64,000 nucleotides of DNA, from positions 96,839 through 160,838 of the forward strand of contig DAIQOK010000005.1 in NCBI GenBank assembly GCA_036787895.1. Reading direction: 5' to 3'. Position 1 is the stretch's first letter; each line of letters starts with the position of its first letter. This document shows, piece by piece, positions 17,192 through 27,100 of this stretch. Origin of the DNA: UBA7662 sp036787895. GTDB taxonomy: Bacteria; Bacteroidota; Bacteroidia; UBA7662. The notes beneath the pieces were generated by a model, which searched no databases, was not told the origin of the DNA, and worked only from the letters and a program-made list of their open reading frames with translations. The position numbers and the translations under genes are program-made.

Positions 17192-19338
17192 TGCGGAATT
17201 TTTTCTGGTTTAGCAGCTTTAAGCATGGCTTTCTGCTCCTCAAAATTGCGCATAAAATATTCGTAAGTGGCATATTGCGATCGAATAATCGGCTTACCGG
17301 GCAATTGCGGCTTCATTTTATTGGCTAGCGGCTCCACCATATCGCGACCTTTCACATTGTCACGCAACTGAAAATCAATCATATCCCGAATTTCTTTGCG
17401 GATTTCGGCGGCGTAAATTGGAAAAGCAATTTCTACCCGATGGGTCAGGTTTCTGGTCATCCAATCGGCCGATGAGAGATAAATTTTCTCATTGCCTTTG
17501 TTACAAAAAATATACACCCGCGAATGTTCGAGAAAACGGTCGATGATGCTGGTCACCGTGATATTCTCGCTCAAACCTTTCACCCCGGGCACTAAAGAAC
17601 AAATACCACGGATAATCAATTTCACCTTGACCCCGGCTTCGCTGGCTTCATAGAGTTTATGGATCATATCCATATCTACCAGGCTGTTCATTTTGAGGAT
17701 GAGGTAGGCTTTGTGGCCGTGTTTGGCATGGGAGATTTCTTTGTCGACCATATCCACAAATTTATTGCGGAGATAAAAAGGTGCTACCAGTAAGTGCCGG
17801 TAGGCAAACTGTTTGTTTCCCCGCTCCAGGGCTTTAAAAAGGCGCGAAACTTCACTGGTAATCCGTTTATCGGCGGTGAATAGGCCATCGTCGCAATAAA
17901 TACGGGCGGTAAAACCATTGTAATTGCCGGTACTCAGGTGGGCGTATTCGCGTATCCGGCCTTTCTCGATGCGACTCACCATGAGCATCTTGCAGTGTAC
18001 TTTCTGGCCTGGCTGACCAAAAATCACCTTGGCTCCAGCTTCCTGCAATTTGCCTGCCCAGTAGATGTTCGTCTCTTCATCAAAACGTGCCTGAATCTCC
18101 ACCATGGCTGTTACTTCTTTGCCGTTCATCACCGCAGTTATCAGTGAATTCACGACACTCGAAATTTTAGCCACCCGGTAAAGTGTAATTTTGATGCTGC
18201 TAACCTGAGGATCGATGGCTGCTTCCCGTAAAAAACGGATGACATAATCAAAACTCTGGTAAGGATGGTGCACCATCACATCCTTATTGCGTATGGCGTC
18301 GAAAATCCGTTTCGACTCATCCAAAAAAGGAATGGGTGCCGGTAAAAGTGCCGGATATTTCAAATGTGTTTTCCCCAAATCAGGGAAATCCATAAAATCG
18401 CTGAAGTTGTGATAACGGCCGCCGGGTATGAGGTTGGATTTCTCCAGATCAATACGCCTGATGAGGAATTGCAACAAATCGAGGGGCATGCCGGCATCGT
18501 AAATGAAGCGTACCGGATCTCCTTTTTTTCGCGTTTTCAGACTTTTATTCACCTTCTCCACCAGGGTTTCACTGATATCGTTGTCGATGTCCAGCTCCTG
18601 ATCGCGGGTAACTTTGATGGTATAGGCCTCATAGGTATCATAACCAAAAAAAGCGAAAATGTTTTTCAGGTTATGGCGTACTACGTCATCCAATAATATC
18701 ACCGATACCGTACCATCTGCCGAAGGCAATGTAAAAAAACGGGGCACCACTTTGGTGGGCAGTTCAATAAGCGCATATTTAAAATCATCCGGATCGACCG
18801 CATGGTACATTTTCACCGCCAAATAGATATAAGCATCCTTGATGTGGGGTGTGGTCACCGAAGAGCTGATCATGATGGGCGTCAAAAAAGGGAAAATCTG
18901 AGTGCGAAAAACCAGCTTAAGGTGCTCGCTCTGCTCCTCATTGAGCTGTTTTTCGTTGCGGATAAAAACGCCCTCTTTTTCCAGTGCCGGTGTGATATCG
19001 TCGTGAAATATGCTTTCAAACCGCTGCTGTTGTTTGATTACAGTTTGTTGTATATGATTCAGTATGGCGTCGGGGTGAAAAGCCAGCTTGGACAAGGCAG
19101 TTGGTCGCAATTGCAACAACCGGCGCTGTGAGGCAACCCTTACCCGGAAAAATTCATCCAAATTGTTCGAGAAAATGGCCAGAAATTTAATGCGTTCCAA
19201 CAAGGGTACTTCTGCGTTCTCGGCCTCCTGCAGTACCCGGGCATTAAATGCGAGCCAGCTGATTTCGCGGTTGAGAAGTTGAAATTTGAGTCCTTTGATG
19301 TTTTTTTTGAAGAGGATGGCGGGATTATTCAGACTCAT
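17188..19338 (-). CDS. ppk1: Polyphosphate kinase 1
   Basis: A 716-residue PPK1, full length. It reversibly moves the terminal phosphate of ATP onto polyphosphate. The N-terminal domain begins at LNREISWLAFNARVLQEA. The autophosphorylated histidine lies in AHLSTGNYN (His467), and the C-terminal catalytic parts include IIRGICSLVPGVKG and ADWMTRNLTHRVEIAFPI. PPK1 is usually membrane-associated. It lies two bases after sixA and overlaps ppx by four, so all three should be on one transcript. Confidence 0.97.
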   Translation of the reverse strand: MSLNNPAILFKKNIKGLKFQLLNREISWLAFNARVLQEAENAEVPLLERIKFLAIFSNNLDEFFRVRVASQRRLLQLRPTALSKLAFHPDAILNHIQQTVIKQQQRFESIFHDDITPALEKEGVFIRNEKQLNEEQSEHLKLVFRTQIFPFLTPIMISSSVTTPHIKDAYIYLAVKMYHAVDPDDFKYALIELPTKVVPRFFTLPSADGTVSVILLDDVVRHNLKNIFAFFGYDTYEAYTIKVTRDQELDIDNDISETLVEKVNKSLKTRKKGDPVRFIYDAGMPLDLLQFLIRRIDLEKSNLIPGGRYHNFSDFMDFPDLGKTHLKYPALLPAPIPFLDESKRIFDAIRNKDVMVHHPYQSFDYVIRFLREAAIDPQVSSIKITLYRVAKISSVVNSLITAVMNGKEVTAMVEIQARFDEETNIYWAGKLQEAGAKVIFGQPGQKVHCKMLMVSRIEKGRIREYAHLSTGNYNGFTARIYCDDGLFTADKRITSEVSRLFKALERGNKQFAYRHLLVAPFYLRNKFVDMVDKEISHAKHGHKAYLILKMNSLVDMDMIHKLYEASEAGVKVKLIIRGICSLVPGVKGLSENITVTSIIDRFLEHSRVYIFCNKGNEKIYLSSADWMTRNLTHRVEIAFPIYAAEIRKEIRDMIDFQLRDNVKGRDMVEPLANKMKPQLPGKPIIRSQYATYEYFMRNFEEQKAMLKAAKPEKIPH

Positions 19339-19340
19339 AG

Positions 19341-19847
19341 TCAGAGTATAGCGTATTCATTTTGTGGAAAATCGAACCAAAGCACTTTGCCGCTGTGTTC
19401 ACTGATCTGGTGCCAGGAATCCACCTCAAAACTAAAGGCCACCAAGCCGCAAGTGGGCAGGTGATCGATGCGAAAATCGATGCCCAGGTAGTTCGCGGCT
19501 TGAGTTATGGTAGGATTGTGACCTACTAGCATTAGCGCATTGTGCTGGTCGGCGGTTTGGCGGATAAGTTGTAGAAAACGTTCGTCGCTCGACTGGTACA
19601 ATTCAGGCACAATATCGAGGCGGCTATCGCTATAGCCGGTCACTTCCATGAGCGTTTCCAATGTTTGGCGGGTGCGCAAGGCAGGACTGCACTTAAACCA
19701 ATCGATTTCCTCATTGCGGCCTTTAAGTTTATAGCCCAGCTTGATGGCATCCTGCTTTCCGCTATGCGTGAGCACACGTTCGGCATCGGCCTGACCGGTA
19801 AGATCGAAGCCGGCTTTGGCATGGCGCAGGAGATATAATCTTTTCAT
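19341..19847 (-). CDS. SixA-like histidine phosphatase
   Basis: A 168-residue member of the histidine phosphatase (phosphoglycerate mutase-like) superfamily, SixA branch. It starts with LYLLRHAKA (catalytic Arg8-His9) and has the second histidine in LVGHNPT. SixA removes phosphate from phosphohistidine, for example on phosphotransfer proteins. It is the first gene of a run that continues with ppk1 after only two bases. PPK1 itself works through a phosphohistidine, so a regulatory link is possible but is inference. Confidence 0.88.
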   Translation of the reverse strand: MKRLYLLRHAKAGFDLTGQADAERVLTHSGKQDAIKLGYKLKGRNEEIDWFKCSPALRTRQTLETLMEVTGYSDSRLDIVPELYQSSDERFLQLIRQTADQHNALMLVGHNPTITQAANYLGIDFRIDHLPTCGLVAFSFEVDSWHQISEHSGKVLWFDFPQNEYAIL

Positions 19848-19937
19848 GACCCTTTTCGGTAAAGTGGATTACAGGGTTTACAACAATTTTAATGTGTTAT
19901 TTTCGCTTGTCAAAATGCCTATGGTTAAGCGATTATT

Positions 19938-20957
19938 ATGAAATTAGTTTTTTTAGTCCTTTTTTTCAATTTCCTCACCACATTTTATTCGTCATTATGG
20001 GCACAGCGGCTTACTGTGGCCCATTATAATGTCGAAAATCTCTTCGACACCATCAATGACCCAAACATCAACGACGAGGAATATTTACCTGAGGCAGAAA
20101 AAAAATGGAACAGCGAACGCTATAAACAGAAGCTCGACCGCTTGGCTGAAGTGATTGCCAGTATGAATTCAGGCAAAGGCCCCGATTTTTTGGGCTTGTG
20201 TGAAGTAGAAAATGCAGCTGTGGTTGCTGATCTCACCCAACAAAAACGTCTCAAAAAACTACAATACCAGTTTGTACATCACAATTCGCCCGATGCCAGA
20301 GGTATTGATGTAGCCTTTATGTACCGCAGAGGTCTGTTGAAAAAAGTAAGCAGCCGCAGCGTATTTTTGGCCGATCCGGAAAACCCGGACTTTCGAACAC
20401 GCGATATTTTGGTGGTTAACGGTACGCTAAAAAATGGTCAGCAAGCTTATTTTTTAGTTAATCATTGGCCTTCACGCGTTGGTGGACAAGAAAAATCGCA
20501 ACCCAAACGTATACTCGCTGCTCATCTCGCACGTAGCATTTATGACTCAATCCAAGTAGTTCATCCGCAAGCGGCTGTATTCATATTAGGTGATTTGAAC
20601 GATGAGGCCACCGATGTAAGTGTATATGAAGTGCTGCGGACCGATAGCAGTCTTCAGGGCGGCGGCGATTTGTATAATCCCTTCTACCAGTTGGCCCGCA
20701 AAGGTGACGGCAGCATTGTTTATCAGAAAAAATACCAGCTCATCGATCATATTATCGTCTCCAGCACCACTTTAGGTGAGCAAGCCAAAGTTCGATTTGT
20801 TGAGGGCAGTGCAGGAGTACATAAACCCGATTTTATCCGCGAGGTCAACGAAAAGTACAAAGGCTCTCCCTGGCGCACCTATGCCGGCAACAATTATTTA
20901 GGTGGTTACAGTGATCATTTTCCAGTGTATTTGCAAATCGAGCTTCGCAAAAAATGA
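19938..20957 (+). CDS. Secreted endonuclease/exonuclease/phosphatase family protein
   Basis: A 339-residue protein with a signal peptide ending at about residue 23 (SSLWAQ) and an EEP (DNase I-like) domain. The metal and catalytic residues are visible in HYNVENLFD, GLCEVEN, VNHWPSR, ILGDLNDE and YSDHFPVY. The family cuts DNA or RNA or removes phosphate from lipids or nucleotides, so the substrate stays open. Export suggests a role outside the cytoplasm. Its stop overlaps the next start by four bases (ATGA). It is divergent from the polyphosphate genes. Confidence 0.88.
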   Translation: MKLVFLVLFFNFLTTFYSSLWAQRLTVAHYNVENLFDTINDPNINDEEYLPEAEKKWNSERYKQKLDRLAEVIASMNSGKGPDFLGLCEVENAAVVADLTQQKRLKKLQYQFVHHNSPDARGIDVAFMYRRGLLKKVSSRSVFLADPENPDFRTRDILVVNGTLKNGQQAYFLVNHWPSRVGGQEKSQPKRILAAHLARSIYDSIQVVHPQAAVFILGDLNDEATDVSVYEVLRTDSSLQGGGDLYNPFYQLARKGDGSIVYQKKYQLIDHIIVSSTTLGEQAKVRFVEGSAGVHKPDFIREVNEKYKGSPWRTYAGNNYLGGYSDHFPVYLQIELRKK

Positions 20958-21697
20958 CGGCTCTCCTCCCTGAAAAAGCCTGGTATCAGTCGTGGTTCGA
21001 CACCCCCTGGTACCATGTTTTATACAAACACCGCGATTTTAAGGAGGCTGAATTGTTCATCGACAATATTTGCCAATATCTAGGATTGCCCCAGGAAAGT
21101 ATAGTACTCGACCTCGCTTGTGGTAAGGGGCGCCATGCCATTTACCTGGCTCGCAAAGGTTTTAAGGTGGTAGGACTGGATTTATCTGCCCGAAGCATAG
21201 CCGAAGCCAATCAATCGGCCCACGATCGCCTGTCGTTTCATATACATGATATGCGCAAAATCTGGCATCCCGCTTATTTTGACGTGGTTTTTAATTTGTT
21301 CACCAGTTTTGGCTATTTCGAAGACAAAGCCGATGACCAAGCTGTGCTCGACAGCATCGCCGCCGGACTAAAGCCGGGTGGTTTGTTTGTATTCGATTAT
21401 CTGCATGCCACCCATGTTCAGGAAACACATATCGCCCGTGAAAATCAGGAACATGAAGGCATAGTATTTTCCATTTCGCGCCATTTGAGTGAAAACTGGA
21501 TCGTTAAACAGATTGAATTTGTAGCGGGAGGGCAGCCCTATTGTTTTTACGAAAAAGTGAGAAATTATACGCCGGAGGAACTTGCAACCATGTTGCAACG
21601 TTGCGGTTTTAGCCTTGTCCGCAGTTTCGGAAATTATCAGTTGGATCCACTAACCGACGATTCGCCACGCTGTATTTATGTTGCTCGCCGCCTATGA
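20954..21697 (+). CDS. Class I SAM-dependent methyltransferase
   Basis: A 247-residue cytoplasmic methyltransferase. The SAM-binding motif I is VLDLACGKGRHAIYLARKG, followed by VVGLDLS with the acidic residue that binds the ribose. Motif post-I and the region FDVVFNLFTSFGYF are also typical of the methyltransferase type 11/25 group. The methyl acceptor is not evident. It overlaps both neighbours by four bases, so translation in this cluster appears coupled, though the functions of the neighbours are not obviously related. Confidence 0.85.
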   Translation: MTALLPEKAWYQSWFDTPWYHVLYKHRDFKEAELFIDNICQYLGLPQESIVLDLACGKGRHAIYLARKGFKVVGLDLSARSIAEANQSAHDRLSFHIHDMRKIWHPAYFDVVFNLFTSFGYFEDKADDQAVLDSIAAGLKPGGLFVFDYLHATHVQETHIARENQEHEGIVFSISRHLSENWIVKQIEFVAGGQPYCFYEKVRNYTPEELATMLQRCGFSLVRSFGNYQLDPLTDDSPRCIYVARRL

Positions 21698-22251
21698 ACC
21701 AATTGCTGCAATTCGATCAGGACTTATTTTTCATCATCAACCGCGGTTGGGCCAATGGTTGGTTCGATGCGGTTTTGCCCTGGTTTCGCAATATGTACTT
21801 CTGGGCACCACTTTATGTATTTTTGGCAGCCTGGCTGGTCGTGAATTTTGGTAAAAAAGGTTGGATTACGATTGGATGGATTTTGCTGACTTTCGCTTTT
21901 ACCGATATGTTAAGCTCGTCGCTCATCAAACCTTATTTCGAACGTTTGCGACCATGCAACGACACTTTATTGACAGATTATGTTCGTTTGTTGGTGCGCT
22001 GTGGCGGCGGCTTTTCCTTCACTTCTTCACATGCCACCAATCATTTTGGTTTTGCCGTAATCACTGCCAATTTATTGCGCCCCTATTTCCGCTGGATGAT
22101 GCCATTAATGCTCTTGTGGGCAGCCTTCATTTCACTGGCTCAGGTGTACGTTGGTGTACATTATCCGCTCGATATTAGTGTGGGGGCCCTTATTGGCTCT
22201 GCCATTGGCCTGGGTATGGCCACCTTATTTCGTCGCTTTTTGATATTATAA
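21694..22251 (+). CDS. PAP2 family membrane phosphatase
   Basis: A 185-residue integral membrane protein of the PAP2 (type 2 phosphatidic acid phosphatase) family. The three signature parts are visible: KPYFERLRPC, SFTSSHATNHFGFA and VYVGVHYPLDIS. It has about five helices. Such enzymes dephosphorylate phosphatidic acid, undecaprenyl pyrophosphate or related lipids with the active site toward the periplasm. A cell-wall lipid carrier role (as in BacA-independent UppP activity) is possible. It is the third member of the coupled run. Confidence 0.9.
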   Translation: MNQLLQFDQDLFFIINRGWANGWFDAVLPWFRNMYFWAPLYVFLAAWLVVNFGKKGWITIGWILLTFAFTDMLSSSLIKPYFERLRPCNDTLLTDYVRLLVRCGGGFSFTSSHATNHFGFAVITANLLRPYFRWMMPLMLLWAAFISLAQVYVGVHYPLDISVGALIGSAIGLGMATLFRRFLIL

Positions 22252-22253
22252 AA

Positions 22254-23027
22254 ATGAGTAGTCTCGGATTATTATTGCTGTTTTTGAGTCCAATTGTCGG
22301 CGGTTTGCTCGTTTTACTGGTAAAAGAAAGTTATGCGCGCCAGCTCAAATTTGTGCTGACATTTTGTGGCGGTTTTTTATTTGCAACAGCCATATTGCAT
22401 TTGCTTCCTGAAGTTTTTCAAACCAACCACCATTACGAAGGTTTGCTGATATTGGTGGGTTTCTTTTTTCAGATGTTGCTTGAAAAGTTTAGTGAGGGTA
22501 TCGAACACGGCCACATTCACCTCGATGCTCCCTTGGGGCACGACCACCACCATCACGATCACAGTCACTACCACAAACATTCACATACCCTTAGTCTAGG
22601 CTTATTAATCAGCCTGAGTATTCACTCCTTAGTCGAAGGAATTCCACTTAATGGCACCTTTAAACTCGATCAGCCTTTCTGGCTAAACCCATTGCTTATC
22701 GGCGTGGTCATTCACAAATTCCCCTCTGCCTTTGCCTTAATGACCGTCCTGAAACAGACCGGCATGTCGCGTAGCCGCTTAATTGGTATGCTTACCGGCT
22801 TCGCTCTTATGACACCTCTTGGCGTGGGCATTGGCTATTTACTGTTACAATCGGAGCTGAATGCCATGGGCGAGGTTTTCCATGTGATGCTTGCACTAGC
22901 CACCGGTTCTTTCCTTCAAATTGCTACCACCATACTTTACGAAAGCACCAGCAACCACCAGTTTAATTGGCGACATGTGATATTGGCCTTTTTGGGTGGA
23001 CTATTGGCCTTTGCACATTTGCATTAG
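22254..23027 (+). CDS. ZIP family metal transporter
   Basis: A 257-residue ZIP-family divalent metal transporter with about eight helices. The metal-site helices read HSLVEGIPLN and HKFPSAFALM, with the conserved His and Glu residues. Between helices 3 and 4 is a histidine-rich loop (DHHHHDHSHYHKHSH) that may bind zinc and sense its level. Zinc or iron import into the cytoplasm is the expected role. Export-type ZIPs such as GufA relatives exist, so direction is not proven. It begins two bases after the PAP2 gene. Confidence 0.88.
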   Translation: MSSLGLLLLFLSPIVGGLLVLLVKESYARQLKFVLTFCGGFLFATAILHLLPEVFQTNHHYEGLLILVGFFFQMLLEKFSEGIEHGHIHLDAPLGHDHHHHDHSHYHKHSHTLSLGLLISLSIHSLVEGIPLNGTFKLDQPFWLNPLLIGVVIHKFPSAFALMTVLKQTGMSRSRLIGMLTGFALMTPLGVGIGYLLLQSELNAMGEVFHVMLALATGSFLQIATTILYESTSNHQFNWRHVILAFLGGLLAFAHLH

Positions 23028-23158
23028 ATTTGTTCATAAAAAAGAACAGTTTCCCGACTACGCATTCCTGGTTCAGTCCTTAAACACACCATACGCTTCC
23101 TAGGATTCGTACTATTGGCCAAAAATCTTCCTAAAATGCTCATTTTAAGCTTCAACCC

Positions 23159-24562
23159 ATGAAAAAATTGTTTTTCCTGCTGCTGTTATTACCTGGCTTA
23201 AGCTCGGCACAAAATAAACCAAGCCCGGTAGGTAACTGGTCGGGTTTGATGAGTGTAGAAGCCATCACTTTACAAATTGTATTTCATGTAAAAGAAGATG
23301 GGAAAGGCTTCAGTACTACCATGGACAGTCCGGACCAGTCGGCTTATGACATCAAGGTGTACAACACCATTTGGAAAGCACCCACCCTGACCCTACAACT
23401 TCCCAGCATAGGTGCTGCATTTTACGGCGATTTAATTGGCGATAGCATTGTAGGTACTTGGACGCAGGCAGGTCACACCTTTGACCTAGTACTCAGCCGA
23501 ATTACATCCGGCCACAAAAGCGATACCTTCAAAGGCGCCAAAATTCAAACACCGCAGCCTCCTTACGACTACGATGTAACAGAGATTCGTTTCGACAATA
23601 GCTCTGCAGGCATACAACTCGCCGGCACACTTACCAAACCTCGGGGAGAAGGCCCCTTCCCTGCTGTAGTACTGGTTAGCGGTTCCGGTCCACAGGACAG
23701 AGATGAAACCATATTCGGACACAAACCCTTTCATGTACTGGCGCACGAATTCACCCGTAACGGTATAGCTGTATTGCGGTACGACGACCGGGGTGTGGGG
23801 CAATCAGCTGGCAAATTCCAGGGTGCTACCACAGCCGATTTTGCCAGCGATGCTGCTGCTGCTTTAGCCTATTTGCGAAGTTTAAATTTTGTGCAAGCCG
23901 GCAAAAGTGGTGTTTTAGGTCATAGTGAAGGTGGTATGGTGAGCCTTTTATTGACCCAAATGCCCAGCAAGCCTGATTTCATACTCATGCTTGCCGGACC
24001 CGGACTTCCCATCGACGAGCTTTTGCTCCTGCAAAGCCATGCAATCTCTGCCAACAATGGCCTGGCCGACAGTAGCATTGCAAAAACTACAGCGCTAAAC
24101 AGCCGCTTATATGCCATCGCCAAGTCGGATTTAGACAGTGTAAAGGCCCGTAAAGCCCTGGAAAAAGAGCTCATCGCCTTTCAAAAGCAGCAAAGACCCG
24201 GTAAATTGAGTAAAGCCGATAAAGCAGCCATAAAACAACAAATAAATACCCTGGTCGATCCCTGGTTCCGTTATTTCATACGCTTTAATCCGCTGCCTCT
24301 TTTGCATCAATTGGATGTTCCACTTTACGCTGTGAATGGTTCAAAGGATGTTCAGGTAACCGCCAATGAAAATTTGCGTAGCATCATGGACAACATCGAT
24401 TACCAAAAAACACCACAAAGCAGGGTTCAGCAGTATGTAGGTTTGAACCATCTATTTCAAAGCGCATCTACCGGCCTGCCACAAGAATACGGGGAGCTGC
24501 GGGAAACCTTTTCGCCCCAGGTTATGGCTGATTTGATTGACTGGATAAAAGCTTTGAAGTGA
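23159..24562 (+). CDS. Exported alpha/beta hydrolase (serine aminopeptidase-like)
   Basis: A 467-residue protein with a signal peptide (LFFLLLLLPGLSSAQ), then an N-terminal beta-rich region of about 110 residues as seen in related Bacteroidota hydrolases. An alpha/beta hydrolase domain begins near residue 140. The nucleophile elbow GHSEGG holds Ser256, the oxyanion region is VLVSGSGPQDRDE, the acid is likely in NGSKDVQV and the histidine in VGLNHLF. Such proteins cleave esters or peptides in the periplasm. The substrate is unknown. It is a separate transcription unit after the ZIP gene. Confidence 0.88.
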   Translation: MKKLFFLLLLLPGLSSAQNKPSPVGNWSGLMSVEAITLQIVFHVKEDGKGFSTTMDSPDQSAYDIKVYNTIWKAPTLTLQLPSIGAAFYGDLIGDSIVGTWTQAGHTFDLVLSRITSGHKSDTFKGAKIQTPQPPYDYDVTEIRFDNSSAGIQLAGTLTKPRGEGPFPAVVLVSGSGPQDRDETIFGHKPFHVLAHEFTRNGIAVLRYDDRGVGQSAGKFQGATTADFASDAAAALAYLRSLNFVQAGKSGVLGHSEGGMVSLLLTQMPSKPDFILMLAGPGLPIDELLLLQSHAISANNGLADSSIAKTTALNSRLYAIAKSDLDSVKARKALEKELIAFQKQQRPGKLSKADKAAIKQQINTLVDPWFRYFIRFNPLPLLHQLDVPLYAVNGSKDVQVTANENLRSIMDNIDYQKTPQSRVQQYVGLNHLFQSASTGLPQEYGELRETFSPQVMADLIDWIKALK

Positions 24563-24662
24563 AAGCTATGGTATAAAGAGGGTCATTAATCCAACTTTAA
24601 GACAAACATTGCATGCACTTCATGTTTGAATTGCTTAAATTCGATATTTAATTCTAATTCAA

Positions 24663-26951
24663 ATGAGAATACTTGGCCTAATTTTCGGATTCCTTTTACT
24701 CGGGCACAATTTGTTAGCCCAAACAGGGAGCGTTAAACTACTCAATGCTTCCGGCGTGGAAATCAGCAGTCATGCCAGCATAAGTGAAGCCTATTCAGCT
24801 ATCACACCTCCTATCAGTCAGGCTTATACCATTGAATTGCAGAACACCTATCTAGGTAGCAGTGAGACAGTTCCACTTGTTTTAGGTGCTAAAGCAGGTG
24901 CCAGTGCAACTAATACCATTACCATTCGCCCGGCTGCCAATTTCGGTAGCATCACCTTAAGTGCAACTGTTTCTTCTGCCTCCTTGGTTGAGCTTAACGA
25001 TGCCGACTATCTCATATTGGATGGACGTCCGGGAGGCGTTGGGAATACACGTGCCATTACGCTCAATAATACGGCCACCAATGGCAATACCATAGGCTTA
25101 ATAAACGGCGCCACGCACAACATTATCCGTTACATTCAATTGCAGAACAGTGGTACAGGAAGTGCCAGTCGGACTCTTGCAGTTTTGACATCTGTCTCTA
25201 ATCCCGACGGCAATTCAAACAATCGTTTTGAGTTCAATCTATCCACTGGGTCACGCTACGGCTTTAATTCCAGTGGAACCGCGGGTAACCCCAATCGCAA
25301 CAACGTTTATTTTGGAAATGAAATTCAGAGTACCATTTTTTCAGGTATCTGGGTTCAAGCCGGAACCGGGCGTATCCTATTAGATTCGAATGTGGTTTAT
25401 GGCACCAATACGCCTGCCACTGCTGCTAATTTTGGCATATTATTCGACAGTCAAACGGATACGGCCATCATCCGGAACAACCTGGTTTTTGATGTCATCA
25501 CTTCCAATACCAGTGCTATACGCGGTATCAGTATCCGAAGTACTTCAGCGAGTGGTGTCGACAACTATACAGAGATCTATAACAACTTCATTGCTTTGAG
25601 TGGTCCAGGTTCTGGGAGTACCAGCATAGTGGGTCTTGAATATGCCGGAGCCAATCTGGTCAATGCCAAGGTTTGGTTTAATACCATACACATCGCCGGT
25701 AGCCTTGCCAGCGGAGGTACTTCAGGCAATGTATTGTCGGCTGCTTTTTCTAAAACTGCTTCAAACATTGGAAGCAATTTTGAATTAAAAAACAACCTTT
25801 TTCTCAATAGCCGCAGTGGAGGTGTTGCCGGTGGTCAACACCTCGCTTTGAGCTTGAGCAACAATGTCGGGAATTTTGTTTTCGACTTCAACACCTATAA
25901 TAGTGCAGGATTGTTAACCCGTCATGGTACAGCCACTCAAACTACAGTTACCGACTTTGCCACTGCTTTGGGAGCAGGCAATGAGGCGAATGGAAATTCA
26001 ACTGCCGTTCAATTAACAGGCATTAACGATCTCACTTTAACTGGAACATCCTTAGGTAATATAAATCTGGGAGGCACAGCCATTACGGGTATATCGTTCG
26101 ACCGCTTTGGCAATTTCAGAAGCAATGTGCCCTATCGTGGTGCACATGAAGCCATTCCGTCACTCGGCGGCACACAATGTCAGGGTACACCTGATGCGGG
26201 CATACTCACACAAAGCGATACATTATTTTGTCCGGGAGATGGCCCTATAGATTTGCGTTTAACCCTCGCATCGACCGGAGCTGGAATTACCTACGAATGG
26301 CAAGCTTCGATTGATGGCATCAGCTTTACGACAGTGGCTGGAGCCACCAGCGATTCATTGTTGGTCAGTCCTGCAGTTGTGAGTTGGTACCGCGTCATAA
26401 CACGATGTTTAGCTACTGGCCAACAAGCTATTTCTGACACTGTACGTATTGGAAGAGGTAATTCACCTGTCTTGGGGGCATTAACCTTTACCATTCAAGG
26501 CCCCACCTATACGTTTACGCTGAATGGCAGTGCCCAAGTTGACAGTTTTATATGGAACTTCGGTGACGGCTCCGCCGATGTTACTACCACCACGCCCAAT
26601 GTAAATCATACCTATACTGGAGGTGGAGCCTTTCCGGTGCGTGTAAAAGCTATCAATATTTGTGGTATAGATTCTATACAGTTGAATCTTACTGTCACTG
26701 TTTCGGTCAAAGAAAACGAAATCCCTGAACTCAGCATCTACCCCAATCCATTTTCAGACGAATTGTATTTGCGTGGTCTGGAAAACGAGTTTTCGGTATA
26801 CATCAGGGATGTGCAGGGGCGGGAAATAGCACGGTATCAAGCGGAAGGCCAATTGAGCTTAAATTTAAGTCAGCTAAAGCCGGCTGTTTATTTGATTGAA
26901 GTCCTTGACAAAGCAGGTAGACGAAAAATTCAACGGCTGATTAAAAACTAA
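24663..26951 (+). CDS. T9SS-secreted protein with beta-helix-like repeats and a PKD domain
   Basis: A 762-residue cargo protein. A signal peptide (LIFGFLLLGHNLLAQ) is followed by about 450 residues with Asn- and Gly-rich short strands typical of right-handed beta-helices (LNDADYLILDGRPGG, NIIRYIQLQNSG, YTEIYNNFI). An Ig-like part follows, then a PKD domain with FIWNFGDGSADV and PVRVKAINICG. A type A T9SS sorting domain closes the protein (LSIYPNPFSDELYLRG, LKPAVYLIEVLD). It should be displayed on or released from the cell surface. Ligand or substrate is unknown. It is the first of two tandem paralogues. Confidence 0.88.
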   Translation: MRILGLIFGFLLLGHNLLAQTGSVKLLNASGVEISSHASISEAYSAITPPISQAYTIELQNTYLGSSETVPLVLGAKAGASATNTITIRPAANFGSITLSATVSSASLVELNDADYLILDGRPGGVGNTRAITLNNTATNGNTIGLINGATHNIIRYIQLQNSGTGSASRTLAVLTSVSNPDGNSNNRFEFNLSTGSRYGFNSSGTAGNPNRNNVYFGNEIQSTIFSGIWVQAGTGRILLDSNVVYGTNTPATAANFGILFDSQTDTAIIRNNLVFDVITSNTSAIRGISIRSTSASGVDNYTEIYNNFIALSGPGSGSTSIVGLEYAGANLVNAKVWFNTIHIAGSLASGGTSGNVLSAAFSKTASNIGSNFELKNNLFLNSRSGGVAGGQHLALSLSNNVGNFVFDFNTYNSAGLLTRHGTATQTTVTDFATALGAGNEANGNSTAVQLTGINDLTLTGTSLGNINLGGTAITGISFDRFGNFRSNVPYRGAHEAIPSLGGTQCQGTPDAGILTQSDTLFCPGDGPIDLRLTLASTGAGITYEWQASIDGISFTTVAGATSDSLLVSPAVVSWYRVITRCLATGQQAISDTVRIGRGNSPVLGALTFTIQGPTYTFTLNGSAQVDSFIWNFGDGSADVTTTTPNVNHTYTGGGAFPVRVKAINICGIDSIQLNLTVTVSVKENEIPELSIYPNPFSDELYLRGLENEFSVYIRDVQGREIARYQAEGQLSLNLSQLKPAVYLIEVLDKAGRRKIQRLIKN

Positions 26952-26958
26952 CCTCCTG

Positions 26959-26994
26959 AAAAAGTCCCGGAAGAAATTCGGGACTTTTTATTTT
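26959..26994 (+). terminator. Rho-independent terminator after the first paralogue
   Basis: AAAAAGTCCCG and CGGGACTTTTT form a perfect 11-bp stem, followed by ATTTTT. It shows that the two paralogues are separate transcription units. Confidence 0.9.
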
Positions 26995-27100
26995 TCTATA
27001 ACTGGTTCAGCTTATTTAATTAGCTTGTATTAACCAATTTTTAATACTTAGCAGCTAACAGCACTTACATCTTTTCTTACTTTAGAAGGATAAACCGAAC

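Noticed and set aside
22538..22590. CAC/CAT-rich stretch as a tandem DNA repeat
   Set aside because: It is the histidine-rich loop of the ZIP transporter in a clean reading frame.
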